A DNA stretch of 64,000 nucleotides, taken from positions 124,001-188,000 of the forward strand of contig NZ_FWXV01000007.1 of NCBI RefSeq assembly GCF_900176515.1. The letters are read 5' to 3'. This DNA is from Kibdelosporangium aridum. Lineage in GTDB: Bacteria > Actinomycetota > Actinomycetes > Mycobacteriales > Pseudonocardiaceae. A program made the position numbers and the translations under genes. The notes under the pieces were generated by a model that was given only the letters and a program-made list of their open reading frames with translations, was not told the DNA's origin and ran no database searches. Below are positions 26,133-35,330 of the stretch, in pieces. Position 1 is the first letter of the stretch. Every line of letters starts with the position of its first letter.

Positions 26133-27809
26133 TCAGTAGGGCAGCGCCCAGATCGGGTTGGTGTAGAACCAAAGGTCCTTCCACGGGTCGGCGTCCCCGA
26201 CCACGTCGATCGCCGGGCCGTGCGGGTCCACTGCGGCGCCGTGGAAACCAGGCGCGACGCGGTTGCCGTCGGTGCCGCGCAGCCGCACGTACACCGGCCG
26301 GTCAAGCCTGCCGAGTTGGTAGGTGAAGTTCACCGTCCCGGTGGACTTGTTGACCTCGAACGACTTCACGACCTTCGTACGCGGCGCGGTGAACGTGTCC
26401 CGATCCTGCACCGGCCCGGTCACGTCACCCTGAATGATGTCCACACGCGACAGCACCGGCACGAACTGCGCCCAGTTCGGGAAGTTCGCGAGATCGATGC
26501 TGATGGTCAGCTCGACCGGGGTGCCGCGGCGGACATGCAGTGCCCCGCCCAGAGTCGCACTGGACAGCCAGCTGCCACGGCTGCGCAGCCGCACGTCAAG
26601 GCCGCTGATCAGACCGCCGTGGTCGACCCACACCCGGCCGGCACGAATGCCGTCCATCACCGCGCGATACGAAAAGTCAAGCGCGCCAACGTGAGTACGG
26701 CTGTAGCAGCCCGGCCAGAAGTCACCTTCGCCCAGGTTCAGCGGGCCGCCGTGCACCGGGTCGGAGTGGCGGCCGTTGGCGTTGTAGTCGCTGTTCGGGC
26801 CACGCACCGAGGTATCCGCGTACACGCTGTGCGAGTCGGAGTTCGCCGTGATCCACCACGGCTTCCCTTCGGCGAGCAGGCTGTCCCACATACCGCCCAC
26901 AGTGGACGTCAGCCAGTCGAAGCCGCCCCACGTGTAGTAGCTCTCCGGCGGATATCCCGGGAACGCGTCCGATCCGGGGGTGCCGTCGTAGTAACCACGA
27001 GCGCGACCGCCACCGTGCGGCTTGGGAATACCTGCGGCCTGGTGACCGGGCGCGCCTTCCATGCCCACGGCGATGTTCGGCGCCGCGTCCCGCCAGCCAC
27101 GGATCTCATGTGGAGAGTCGATCCCCTTGCGCGCCGGGTGATTGGCGAGCATCAGCGCGTCGTCGACACGGCGGCGACGGACACCGTCGGCAAGGAAGTT
27201 CACGCCCGCGATCGCGAGCGCTTCCTTGTTCGGGTTGGTCTCGTTGGTCCGGCCGTCGTAGCCGAGCTCGAACTCCTTGAGGAACGAGGCCTCGTTGCGG
27301 CCTGGCGCGACGAACACCGTGCCGTGCTCGGCGCCCGGGATGTTCCACTCCAGCCCCTGGAACACCAGGGTGTCGTCGTACTTCTCCCTGGCCGCCTTGA
27401 TGTCGGGGTTGACCTTGTCCACACCGATCTTGGCGTGTACCGGTCCACCGTGGTCAGTGATCACCAGCCAGCCGAGGCCGTAGGCGTTCGCCTGCCGCAC
27501 GTGGTCGATGACGCGGTATTTGCCGTCATCGCTGTACTGCGTGTGCACGTGGTGATCGCCTGCGAGCCAACGGAATCCGCCGCGTGGCACGTTGTTCTGC
27601 GGAGTCGCGGCGGCCGGGGCGGCGTTGAGCACGCTTGCGCCTGCTAAGCCCGCGCCGAGCAGACCGGCCCGGCGGAAGACCGACCGCCGGGTCATCTCCT
27701 CCCGGTTGAGCTCCGCGTCCGGAACCGCGAGATCCGCCGCACGGGGCAGGTCCTCGGCCGTGACGTGGGAGTGCTCATGATCGTGGTGATGGTGGTTGTG
27801 ATGTCCCAC
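26133..27809 (-). CDS. Tat-exported PHP-domain phosphoesterase with His-rich N-terminus
   Basis: A 558-residue protein. The first 17 residues are extremely His-rich (MGHHNHHHHDHEHSHV). A twin-arginine signal follows at ~40-68 (TRRSVFRRAGLLGAGLAG, ending AAPAAA). The catalytic part opens with the PHP metal motif GDHHVHTQYSDDG and has VITDHGG, EWNIPG, ANHPAR and TANSDSHSVY, the spread of metal ligands expected of PHP enzymes. The His tract precedes the Tat signal, so it should stay cytoplasmic and be cleaved, unless it binds metal before export. It lies 94 bp behind the proline dehydrogenase gene on the same strand. Substrate unknown. Confidence 0.78.
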   Translation of the reverse strand: MGHHNHHHHDHEHSHVTAEDLPRAADLAVPDAELNREEMTRRSVFRRAGLLGAGLAGASVLNAAPAAATPQNNVPRGGFRWLAGDHHVHTQYSDDGKYRVIDHVRQANAYGLGWLVITDHGGPVHAKIGVDKVNPDIKAAREKYDDTLVFQGLEWNIPGAEHGTVFVAPGRNEASFLKEFELGYDGRTNETNPNKEALAIAGVNFLADGVRRRRVDDALMLANHPARKGIDSPHEIRGWRDAAPNIAVGMEGAPGHQAAGIPKPHGGGRARGYYDGTPGSDAFPGYPPESYYTWGGFDWLTSTVGGMWDSLLAEGKPWWITANSDSHSVYADTSVRGPNSDYNANGRHSDPVHGGPLNLGEGDFWPGCYSRTHVGALDFSYRAVMDGIRAGRVWVDHGGLISGLDVRLRSRGSWLSSATLGGALHVRRGTPVELTISIDLANFPNWAQFVPVLSRVDIIQGDVTGPVQDRDTFTAPRTKVVKSFEVNKSTGTVNFTYQLGRLDRPVYVRLRGTDGNRVAPGFHGAAVDPHGPAIDVVGDADPWKDLWFYTNPIWALPY

Positions 27810-27903
27810 GTCCGCTCCTTATTGCGCTGATCAATCCGGGGCAACCCTGTCCAGCGCAAGTGAACGTCTGGGGAACACAATCTTATTCGCGCCTTAAACT
27901 AAG

Positions 27904-28818
27904 TCACCCTCGGGTTGCCATCGCGCGGAGGAAGAACGCGAGGTTGGCTGGCCGTTCGGCCAAACGTCGCATGAAGTACCCGTACCACTGCACTCCGTAT
28001 GGCACGTATACACGCATGGTGTCGCCGCGCCGCGCGATCGTTTCCTGCTCCTGCGGCCGGATTCCGTACAACATCTGATATTCGAAGTCACGTCCCGCGC
28101 CGAGGTCACCGGCGATGGCGATGATCCGCGGATCGTGCGAGGCGATCATCGGGTAGCCGTCGCCCTCCATCAGGATCCGCATCACCCGCACGTAGTTCCG
28201 GTCGACTTCGGCTTTGTCCTGATAGGCCACCGACTCCGGCTCACGGTAGGCGCCCTTGCACAGCCGCACACGCGATCCCGCGACGGCGAGATCGCGCGCG
28301 TCGCCCTCGGTGCGGTACAGGTATGCCTGCAGGACCGCGCCGACCCACGGGAAGTCCGCGCGCAGTTCGGACAGGATGTCCAATGTGGAGTCCGTGGTGG
28401 TGTGGTCCTCCATGTCCAGTGTCAGCGTGGCGCCGACCCCGGCGGCCGCGTCGGCGATCAGCCGGGCGTTGTCCAGGGCGATCTTGTGACCGTCACCCGG
28501 CAACGCCTGGCCGACCGCGGACAGCTTGACCGACACGTCCGCACCAGCCGCAAGCCCTTGCTCGGACAAGGCCGAGAGGAGTTCGACGTACGCCTTCACG
28601 GTGTGCGTCGCGTCCGACACCTCGGTGGTGTCCTCACCGAGGTAGTCGATCGTGACGGCGCGACCGGAATCGCGAAGCGCGCGCGTCGCCTCGACCGCGT
28701 CGGCCGTCTCGGCGCCCGCGACGAACCGGTTGACCACAGGCTTGGTCAGTGGGCTGCGCTCGACGAGCTTACGGGCCAACGGCGAACGCGCCGCGGCAAG
28801 CAGGCTGGTACGCAACAT
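27904..28818 (-). CDS. Proline dehydrogenase
   Basis: A 304-residue FAD enzyme of the monofunctional PutA domain type. Marks are VTIDYLGEDT, KLSAVGQALPGDG, TLTLDMEDHTTTD and RLCKGAYREPESVAYQ (substrate/FAD contact), then ASHDPRIIA and YQMLYGIRPQEQ. It oxidises L-proline to pyrroline-5-carboxylate and passes electrons to the quinone pool. It follows pruA by 9 bp in the same operon. Confidence 0.93.
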   Translation of the reverse strand: MLRTSLLAAARSPLARKLVERSPLTKPVVNRFVAGAETADAVEATRALRDSGRAVTIDYLGEDTTEVSDATHTVKAYVELLSALSEQGLAAGADVSVKLSAVGQALPGDGHKIALDNARLIADAAAGVGATLTLDMEDHTTTDSTLDILSELRADFPWVGAVLQAYLYRTEGDARDLAVAGSRVRLCKGAYREPESVAYQDKAEVDRNYVRVMRILMEGDGYPMIASHDPRIIAIAGDLGAGRDFEYQMLYGIRPQEQETIARRGDTMRVYVPYGVQWYGYFMRRLAERPANLAFFLRAMATRG

Positions 28819-28827
28819 GTCTACCTC

Positions 28828-30453
28828 CTACCCCTGGTGCGGGTGGCGTGAAACGGTCGGCGGGACGAAGGTTTCCTTAATCGATCGAGGGCTCACCCAG
28901 CGCAGCAGGTTGAGCGGGGAACCGGCCTTGTCGTTCGTGCCGGACGCCCGGCCGCCACCGAACGGCTGCTGACCGACGACGGCACCGGTCGGCTTGTCGT
29001 TGACGTAGAAGTTGCCCGCGGCGAACCGCAGTTCCTCGGTCGCTCGCTCGATCGCGGCACGGTCGTTGGCGATCACCGCACCGGTCAGGCCGTAGGGCGC
29101 CACGTTCTCCATCTGGCGCAGGACAGTGTCGAAGTTGCTGTCGTCGAACACGTGCACGGCCAGGATCGGCCCGAAGTACTCGGTGGTGAAGACCTCGTGG
29201 GCCGGGTCGGTGCCCAGCAGGACCGTCGGGCGCACGAAGAAGCCCTCGCTGTCGTCGGCGGTGCCACCTGCGGCGACGGTCAGCGACGAGTCGGACTTGG
29301 CCCGGTCGAGTACACCGGCGAGCTTGTCGAACGACCGGCGGTCGATCACCGCGCCCATGAAGTTGCTGAAGTCGGTGACGTCACCAACCTTCAGATTTTC
29401 TATTTCGGATACGAAATCGGACGACATCCTCTTCCATATCGAAGATGGGATATAGGCCCGAGACGCCGCCGAGCACTTCTGGCCCTGGTACTCGAACGCG
29501 CCACGGACCAGTGCCGTGCGCAGCACGTCGACGTCGGCCGACGGGTGGGCGAGCACGAAGTCCTTGCCGCCGGTCTCCCCCACGATCCGCGGGTACGACC
29601 GGTAGTTGGCGATGTTGGCGCCGACCTGGCCCCACAGGTGCTGGAAGGTCGTGGTTGAGCCGGTGAAGTGGATGCCTGCCAGGTCCGGGTCGCTCAGCGC
29701 GACGTCGGAGACCGCAAGGCCGTCCCCGGTGACCAGGTTGATCACCCCGGCCGGCAGACCGGCCTCTTCGAGCAAGCGCATGGTCAGGTGGGCGGACAGC
29801 GACTGCGTCGGCGACGGCTTCCACACGACGGTGTTGCCCATCAACGCGGGCGCGGTCGGCAGGTTCGCGGCGATCGCGGTGAAGTTGAACGGCGTGATGG
29901 CGTAGACGAAGCCCTCGAGCGGCCGGTGGTCGGTGCGGTTCCAGATGCCCGGCGAGCTGATCGGCTGCTCGGCCAGGATCTGCCGGGCGAAGTGCACGTT
30001 GAAGCGCCAGAAGTCAGCCAGCTCGCAGGCGGCGTCGATCTCGGCCTGGATAGCGGTCTTGGACTGGCCGAGCATGGTCGCGGCGTTCAGCCGGGCGCGC
30101 CACGGGCCGGTCAGCAAGTCGGCGGCGCGCAGGAAGATCGCGGCACGTGCGTCGAACGGCAGCGAACGCCACGCGGGCGCGGCCTTCTTGGCAGCGGCGA
30201 TCGCGGCCTTGGCGTCCTCGTGGGTGGCATTGGCCAGCGTGCCGAGGACGGCGCGGTGGTTGTGCGGCTGGACGACGTCGATCCGGTCGCCGCCCGCCAT
30301 CCGCTGCTCACCGTCGATGGTGAGGGTGAACTCGACGGTCTCCTTGGCCTGCGCCGCGAGCTCGGCCTCAAGGGCGGCACGAGGGGCGGTGCCCGGCGCG
30401 TAGTCGAAGACCTGCTCGTTGACGGGGGCGGGTACTCGGGTCACTGCGTCCAT
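28828..30453 (-). CDS. pruA: L-glutamate gamma-semialdehyde (P5C) dehydrogenase
   Basis: A 541-residue aldehyde dehydrogenase of the PruA type. The catalytic Glu lies in GETGGKDFVLAHPSAD and the nucleophilic Cys in FEYQGQKCSAASRAYIP; NAD-binding NLVTGDGLAVSD and FTGSTTTFQHLW are also present. It converts glutamate semialdehyde to glutamate, the second step of proline catabolism. The codons for IPSSIWKRMSSDFVSEIENL (about 29393-29452) are strikingly AT-rich and full of GAT/ATC, although the residues themselves are normal for the family. Divergent from the PucR regulator. Confidence 0.95.
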   Translation of the reverse strand: MDAVTRVPAPVNEQVFDYAPGTAPRAALEAELAAQAKETVEFTLTIDGEQRMAGGDRIDVVQPHNHRAVLGTLANATHEDAKAAIAAAKKAAPAWRSLPFDARAAIFLRAADLLTGPWRARLNAATMLGQSKTAIQAEIDAACELADFWRFNVHFARQILAEQPISSPGIWNRTDHRPLEGFVYAITPFNFTAIAANLPTAPALMGNTVVWKPSPTQSLSAHLTMRLLEEAGLPAGVINLVTGDGLAVSDVALSDPDLAGIHFTGSTTTFQHLWGQVGANIANYRSYPRIVGETGGKDFVLAHPSADVDVLRTALVRGAFEYQGQKCSAASRAYIPSSIWKRMSSDFVSEIENLKVGDVTDFSNFMGAVIDRRSFDKLAGVLDRAKSDSSLTVAAGGTADDSEGFFVRPTVLLGTDPAHEVFTTEYFGPILAVHVFDDSNFDTVLRQMENVAPYGLTGAVIANDRAAIERATEELRFAAGNFYVNDKPTGAVVGQQPFGGGRASGTNDKAGSPLNLLRWVSPRSIKETFVPPTVSRHPHQG

Positions 30454-30489
30454 GCGCTCACCGTAGATCCGCTTTCACCTGCAGTTTTT

Positions 30490-30526
30490 AGAAGATTGGC
30501 TAAGATTTGGCTGCCATGATTAGCCG
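30490..30526. promoter_or_regulatory. Inverted repeat between pruA and the PucR gene
   Basis: GGCTAA (30498-30503) and TTAGCC (30520-30525) form an inverted repeat that spans the start of the PucR-type gene, with a related TTTGGCT between them. The 53-bp gap up to the TTG at 30507 is the only control region for both divergent genes, so this is a candidate operator. Based on sight only. Confidence 0.35.
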
Positions 30527-32087
30527 ATCGGACAAAACACTGCGCCAGCTCCTGGTGGCGCTCGGAGATCCCCTGGTCGAGGTGGTCGCCGCGCCGCGCG
30601 GGCTCGACGACCTGGTCCGCGACGTGGTCATCCTCGACCCGGAGGACGACCCCGAGGTCCGGCCGGGCGACGTCGTTCTCATCATCGGCGTCCGCGGCCG
30701 GGCGGCGATCGCCACGGTGCGCGCCGCGGCGCGCCGGGGTGCGCTCGCCGTCGCGGTCAAAGGCCAGGACGAAGCGTTGGAGCGCGCTGCGACGGACGCG
30801 GGCGTCGCGCTGCTCTCGGTGCGTTCCGACGCACGGTGGGAGCAGCTTGAGTCTTTGGCCCGCGCCAACATCGGCGCCGAGACCGACAGCGAGACGGTCA
30901 GCGACTTGTTCTCGCTCGCCCAGACCATCGCCGCGCTGACCGGCGGTCTCGTCAGCATCGAGGACACGGCGAGCCGCGTGCTGGCGTACTCGCGTTCGTC
31001 CGATGAGGTCGACGAACTGCGTCGCCTGTCGATCCTCGGCAGGCAAGGCCCCGAGCAATACCTCGCCAAACTGCGCGAGTGGGGCGTCTACGAACGGATG
31101 CGGAAAAGCGAAGCCGTGGAACGCATCGACGAGCGACCCGAGTTGGGCATCCGGCGTCGTCTGGCCGTCGGCATCCACGCCGGCGACCAATCGCTTGGTT
31201 CAATCTGGGTGCAGGAAGGGGCGGTCCCGCTGACGGAGCACGCCGAACGCGCGTTGCTCGGCGCGGCCCGCGTGACCGCGTTGCACCTGGTGCGCAGCCG
31301 GAACAACCCGGCCGCACCGCTCCGACTGCGTGAGAGCCTGCTCGAAGGGTTGCTCGACGGGCACACCACGGCCGCCGCGGTTGCCGCCAACGTCGGCGCG
31401 GACCCCAAACGCGCGGCCGGAGTCGTCGCCTTCGAACTGACCGAGGACGCCGACCGGTCCACTTTGGAACTCCGGCGCGCCGAACTGACCAACCTGATCG
31501 CCGTGCACGCCGCCGCCTATCGACGCGCCGCGCTGGTCACGACGTTGCGTGCCCGCATCTACGCCCTGCTGCCGGACCTGCACGCCAGCGACGGCATGAT
31601 TACCCTCGCCAAAGAAGTCGTTGCCGCGGCGCGGGTACACCCGGGTATCGCGGTCCGGGCCGCCGTCGGCATGGCACCGGATCTCAGCCGGACGGCCGCC
31701 GCACGCAGGGAAGCCGACCGCATCCTCGACGCCGGGCTGGATCTCCCGGTCGCGGCGATCAACGACGTGCGCGCCGAGGTGATGATGGCGGAGCTGCTCG
31801 GTCTGCTCGCCGAGCACGAGGAAATCCGCGACCCCAGGCTCACCGACCTCGTCGCACAGGACACAAAGGACATCCTGGTGCCGTCAGTGCTCGCCTACCT
31901 CGAGGCGCTCGGCGATGTCCGGGCCGCGGCCAACCGCTTGCACATCCATCCCAACACGTTGCGGTACCGGGTCCGGCGTGCCGCGGAGATCGCCGGGATC
32001 GACCTCGACGACCCCAAGCAGCGTCTGATCACCCAGCTTCAGCTGACATTGAACACAAACCCAGGCAACGGATCCGCGACCCGCTGA
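30516..32087 (+). CDS. PucR-family transcriptional regulator, likely of proline catabolism
   Basis: A 523-residue regulator starting MISRSDKTLRQLL. The N-terminal PucR-like domain (ARGLDDLVRDVVILDPEDD-like PRGLDDLVRDVVILDPEDD, GDVVLIIGVRG) is followed by a GGDEF-like middle and the C-terminal helix-turn-helix DVRAAANRLHIHPNTLRYRV. An upstream TTG at 30507 is also in frame. Divergent placement next to pruA and proline dehydrogenase makes it the probable proline-responsive activator (PutR role). Confidence 0.85.
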   Translation: MISRSDKTLRQLLVALGDPLVEVVAAPRGLDDLVRDVVILDPEDDPEVRPGDVVLIIGVRGRAAIATVRAAARRGALAVAVKGQDEALERAATDAGVALLSVRSDARWEQLESLARANIGAETDSETVSDLFSLAQTIAALTGGLVSIEDTASRVLAYSRSSDEVDELRRLSILGRQGPEQYLAKLREWGVYERMRKSEAVERIDERPELGIRRRLAVGIHAGDQSLGSIWVQEGAVPLTEHAERALLGAARVTALHLVRSRNNPAAPLRLRESLLEGLLDGHTTAAAVAANVGADPKRAAGVVAFELTEDADRSTLELRRAELTNLIAVHAAAYRRAALVTTLRARIYALLPDLHASDGMITLAKEVVAAARVHPGIAVRAAVGMAPDLSRTAAARREADRILDAGLDLPVAAINDVRAEVMMAELLGLLAEHEEIRDPRLTDLVAQDTKDILVPSVLAYLEALGDVRAAANRLHIHPNTLRYRVRRAAEIAGIDLDDPKQRLITQLQLTLNTNPGNGSATR

Positions 32088-32167
32088 TCCCCGACGACCT
32101 GAAGAGCACCGCCCGCCGCGTATCGAACAGATCCAACCCGGTGCGGCGCCACTACTCCAGTCACGCG

Positions 32168-32240
32168 GCAGTATCGTATCTGATACCGGAAACCCGATAC
32201 CTGATACTGGATGCCGGATGTCTGGTATCTGCTATCTGGT
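32168..32240. repeat. GATAC/GTATC-rich degenerate repeat
   Basis: About 70 bp after the PucR gene are packed with GTATC, GATAC and TGGAT words, for example GTATCTGATACCGG, CCGATACCTGATACTGG and TGGTATCTGCTATCTGG. Several form small palindromes such as GTATC-T-GATAC. The stretch is clearly lower in GC than its surroundings and reads up to the stop of the EspG gene. A related stretch is at 54468-54570. Confidence 0.65.
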
Positions 32241-33080
32241 TCAGCGGGTCAGCGCGGGTTGGTTCGTCTGGCCAAGTTCACGCATCAGGTGCCCTTCGAG
32301 CGCCAGCAGGGTGCGCTCGATGCACTCGACCAGCATCTTGCCGTGTGCGGGTTCCACGGTCGTCCAGTCGCGACCGTCGGCCGCGCGGTACTCCTCGATC
32401 AGGTAACGGCCGTTGGGCGAGTCGAAGAAACCGACCAGTTCGTCGTCGCGCACCGAGTACCCCATGTGGTCGATCACGGCCGCGGTGAACTCACCTCGGT
32501 CACCGGCGCCGTAGATCGTCTCGGCAAGCCAGTTCGCCTCTTCGGATCCGATCCGGGGCGCGCTGCGACGGGTGCGGTTTCCGGGACCGGCGATAGAGCG
32601 GAATCGGGCATCCGCGATGACCTCATTCGGCAGTGACACCGTGCATCCCGGGCCGGGCGAGGCATCCAACAACAACGAAACCGGAGCGCGGGCGAGGTCT
32701 TCGGGGCGAACGGCGTGAACGTTCACATAACCGCCGACATGCACGCCGAACGCCGCCTGGTCTCCGACCGCGGCGGCGTATGCACGTACAGGACCACCGA
32801 GCCATAAGCGCGCGCCGACGGCACGCCGCGGGCGGGCGAGGATGTTCAAGAGCGCGACGAGCCGCGGATGCGGTGCCGCTGAATCGGCGAGGCCGGCGCG
32901 TTGCAGCTCTGACCAGGCCTTGGAGACCATGCCGCGCTGGTCACGACTGTGCCGCGACACGGTGAGGGTCTCAGGCATGTCGGGCAGTCCGAGGAACTCC
33001 CAGAGCACCTGGAACGCCAGGTCGGAGATGGTGAAGACCGGTCCTGGCGCCCCGGCGGGTCTGCTTCTTGCGGTTTTCAT
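32241..33080 (-). CDS. EspG-family ESX secretion-associated protein
   Basis: A 279-residue protein. The opening FTISDLAFQVLWEFLGLPDM and the following QRGMVSKAWSELQRAGLADS match the N-terminal half of EspG chaperones, which bind PE/PPE-type ESX substrates in the cytosol. The C-terminal half (TVEPAHGKMLVECIERTLLAL) fits the same fold. ATG 33080 is chosen since upstream residues look random. No ESX core or PE/PPE gene lies in the window, so it is a stand-alone copy. Confidence 0.75.
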   Translation of the reverse strand: MKTARSRPAGAPGPVFTISDLAFQVLWEFLGLPDMPETLTVSRHSRDQRGMVSKAWSELQRAGLADSAAPHPRLVALLNILARPRRAVGARLWLGGPVRAYAAAVGDQAAFGVHVGGYVNVHAVRPEDLARAPVSLLLDASPGPGCTVSLPNEVIADARFRSIAGPGNRTRRSAPRIGSEEANWLAETIYGAGDRGEFTAAVIDHMGYSVRDDELVGFFDSPNGRYLIEEYRAADGRDWTTVEPAHGKMLVECIERTLLALEGHLMRELGQTNQPALTR

Positions 33081-33158
33081 GCACACCCCTCCCATCTGTC
33101 TTGCTATACGAGTACTTGCCGCGCCACGGTTCATCGTTTCGTGATTGGATCTCTCGGC

Positions 33159-34157
33159 ATGGGGTATCGACTCAACAGGCGAGCGGCGTTTGGCTTGGGG
33201 ACCGTCGTCGCGGCCGGCAGCGTTCTCGGCAGCACGCCGGCGCTCGCCCAGGAAGAAGACAGCAGTCCGGCGACGCCGGACCGAGCCCGCGCCCGGGTCA
33301 AGCGGGTCTACGAGGCGAAGACAGCCGAAGCAGGAGGCACATGGAACTCGTACATCAGCGTTGCTGACGGTGTCGCCGTCGACCACGGCTCCGACGAGCT
33401 GGTCGAGGCGTACAGCGTCAACAAGGTCGCCGCCGCGGTCGCGGTGCTCGACAAGATCGACCGGGGCGAAGCGAAGCTCACCGACCAGGTCGAGGTGCCG
33501 GAAGACATCGTGATCAAGACCGGCGACGGGATCATCCCGCTCGACCGGGCGTACCCGAGCGTGTTCACCGTCGGGCACATCCTTTCGCTGTTCCTCACGG
33601 TCTCCGACGACACCTGTGTCCGGTTGACCGGCTTGGTCTGCGCGCCTGCGGAGATCAACGCCACCCTCGTGGCGAAGGGGTTCCCGAACACCCAGGTCAT
33701 CCCCGCGGCCAACCCGAAGCGGTACTGGCTCGGCAAGACCACGCCGCGGGAGACGCACGGGATCCTGCAGGGCATCGTCAAGGGCACGCTGGTCAGCCCG
33801 ACGTCGACGGACTACCTGCTGAACGTGTTGCGTTCGCAGGTCGCGTTCACCGACGGCATCCGCCGGGAGATGTCCTCAGTCGACCGCTCCCGGATCGCGA
33901 CGAAGGCGGGATGGCTGAACGACGGCCGCAACGAAGCGGGTGTCATCTTCGACAAGGCCGGCAAGCCGGTCCTGACGTACGCGCTGTTCGCGCGTGGGTT
34001 GCCGGAGCACGCAGCCGACTTCGGCGCCACTCACCCGTTCCGGCAGGCCGCCGCGGAAATGGGACCGAGGTTCCTGCGCGCGGTCGACAAGATCAGTGGT
34101 GACCCTGCCGCCCGCACGCTGAGGGCGCAGTCGTACCAGCCCTCTAACGGCGGCTGA
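33159..34157 (+). CDS. Class A beta-lactamase-like serine hydrolase, Tat-type signal
   Basis: A 332-residue exported protein. The signal NRRAAFGLGTVVAAG ends ALAQ near residue 31. The penicillin-recognising fold has SVNK (nucleophile Ser86, Lys89), SDD (149-151) in place of SDN, and TKAGW in place of the usual KTG. The changes suggest either a weak beta-lactamase or a non-lactam hydrolase. Start ATG 33159. It converges with the class C-like gene, overlapping by 14 bp. Confidence 0.8.
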   Translation: MGYRLNRRAAFGLGTVVAAGSVLGSTPALAQEEDSSPATPDRARARVKRVYEAKTAEAGGTWNSYISVADGVAVDHGSDELVEAYSVNKVAAAVAVLDKIDRGEAKLTDQVEVPEDIVIKTGDGIIPLDRAYPSVFTVGHILSLFLTVSDDTCVRLTGLVCAPAEINATLVAKGFPNTQVIPAANPKRYWLGKTTPRETHGILQGIVKGTLVSPTSTDYLLNVLRSQVAFTDGIRREMSSVDRSRIATKAGWLNDGRNEAGVIFDKAGKPVLTYALFARGLPEHAADFGATHPFRQAAAEMGPRFLRAVDKISGDPAARTLRAQSYQPSNGG

Positions 34158-35322
34158 TCGCTTCGTAGAGGGCAGCGACCAACGTGGACACACGCAGGTC
34201 GTTGCCCTCCAACAATTCTGAACCGCGATTCGGCACGTAGCCGAACGCGATGCCCGCCTCGGGGTCGGCGAACGCGAACGCGCCGCTGGCTCCGCCGTGG
34301 CCGAACGCTGCGGGCCCGGTGGCGTCTGGGAACAGCGGACCGCCGGGGAGCATGAACCCCAGGCCGACCGTGGTTCTCGTGGCCAGCACCATGTCCATTC
34401 CGGACGCGTGCACACGCCTGGCCTCGTCAAGCGTTTCCGGCCCGATCAGCCGGGTTCCGTCGACCGGGCCGATCAACGCCGCATACATCTTGGCGAGCGC
34501 TTCCGCGTTGGCCACACCGTCCGTTGACGGCGCCTCGACTGTCACGTACTTCGGGTCGTTGGCGGTCTCCCAGCCCATGGCCATGCTGCCGTACAGCGCC
34601 CGGAAGGTCAGCGATTCCGGGTCGTTGAGCCGTTCGTACAGGCCGCGCAGCTCCGGAACGTTCATCCCCAGACGGACCACGTCCGCGGAATCCGGCAGCA
34701 CCATAGTCGCCAGACGCGGCAGTTCGCTGGGCGGCAACCCGATGAACGCATCGAGACCGAGCGGACCTGCGATCTCGTCGGCGAAGAACCTGCCTACGGT
34801 CTGCCCAGTCAACCGTTGGATCAGCGCACTGATCGCGTGGCCGATCGTCAGGCCGTGGTACCCGTGCGCGGTTCCGGGTGCCCACTCCGGACGCGCGGAC
34901 GCGATCGCGTCCATGATCGGGGTGCCTTCGACGAGGCCTTGGTACGTCATCGGGCTGTGAGCCAGGCTTGGCACACCTGCTTGGTGGCTCATCAGCATCC
35001 GCAGCGTGATGTCTCGTTTGCCTTCCGCGGCAAACTCCGGCCAGTACTGCGCCACGCGGTCGTCCAGGCCGATCCGCCCGCGGTCGACCAGCACAAGCAT
35101 CGCCGTCGCCGCCAGCGACTTGGTCACCGACGCGATCATCGCCAACGTGTCGCGCTCCCACGGTCGTCCACCGGGATCAGCCAGCCCACCCCACAGGTCG
35201 ACCACCTGGTGGCCGTCCTGGTAAACGGCCAGGCTCGCACCTAACTCACCGTGCTCCGCGAAATTGGTTTCGAACGCCTCGCGCACCGCGGCGAACGCAG
35301 GTTCGACAGTTCCCTCGCCCAT
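34144..35322 (-). CDS. Class C beta-lactamase/esterase-like serine hydrolase
   Basis: A 392-residue cytoplasmic protein (no signal) of the EstB/beta-lactamase C type. The active-site SVTK (Ser65, Lys68) is followed by YHG (in GYHGLTIGH) instead of YxN, and HGG in FGHGGASGAFA for the third motif. Such enzymes are mostly esterases or peptidases rather than lactamases. Its promoter region is shared with the divergent TetR gene and holds four operator-like repeats. Confidence 0.83.
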   Translation of the reverse strand: MGEGTVEPAFAAVREAFETNFAEHGELGASLAVYQDGHQVVDLWGGLADPGGRPWERDTLAMIASVTKSLAATAMLVLVDRGRIGLDDRVAQYWPEFAAEGKRDITLRMLMSHQAGVPSLAHSPMTYQGLVEGTPIMDAIASARPEWAPGTAHGYHGLTIGHAISALIQRLTGQTVGRFFADEIAGPLGLDAFIGLPPSELPRLATMVLPDSADVVRLGMNVPELRGLYERLNDPESLTFRALYGSMAMGWETANDPKYVTVEAPSTDGVANAEALAKMYAALIGPVDGTRLIGPETLDEARRVHASGMDMVLATRTTVGLGFMLPGGPLFPDATGPAAFGHGGASGAFAFADPEAGIAFGYVPNRGSELLEGNDLRVSTLVAALYEAISRR

Positions 35323-35330
35323 CTCGACTT

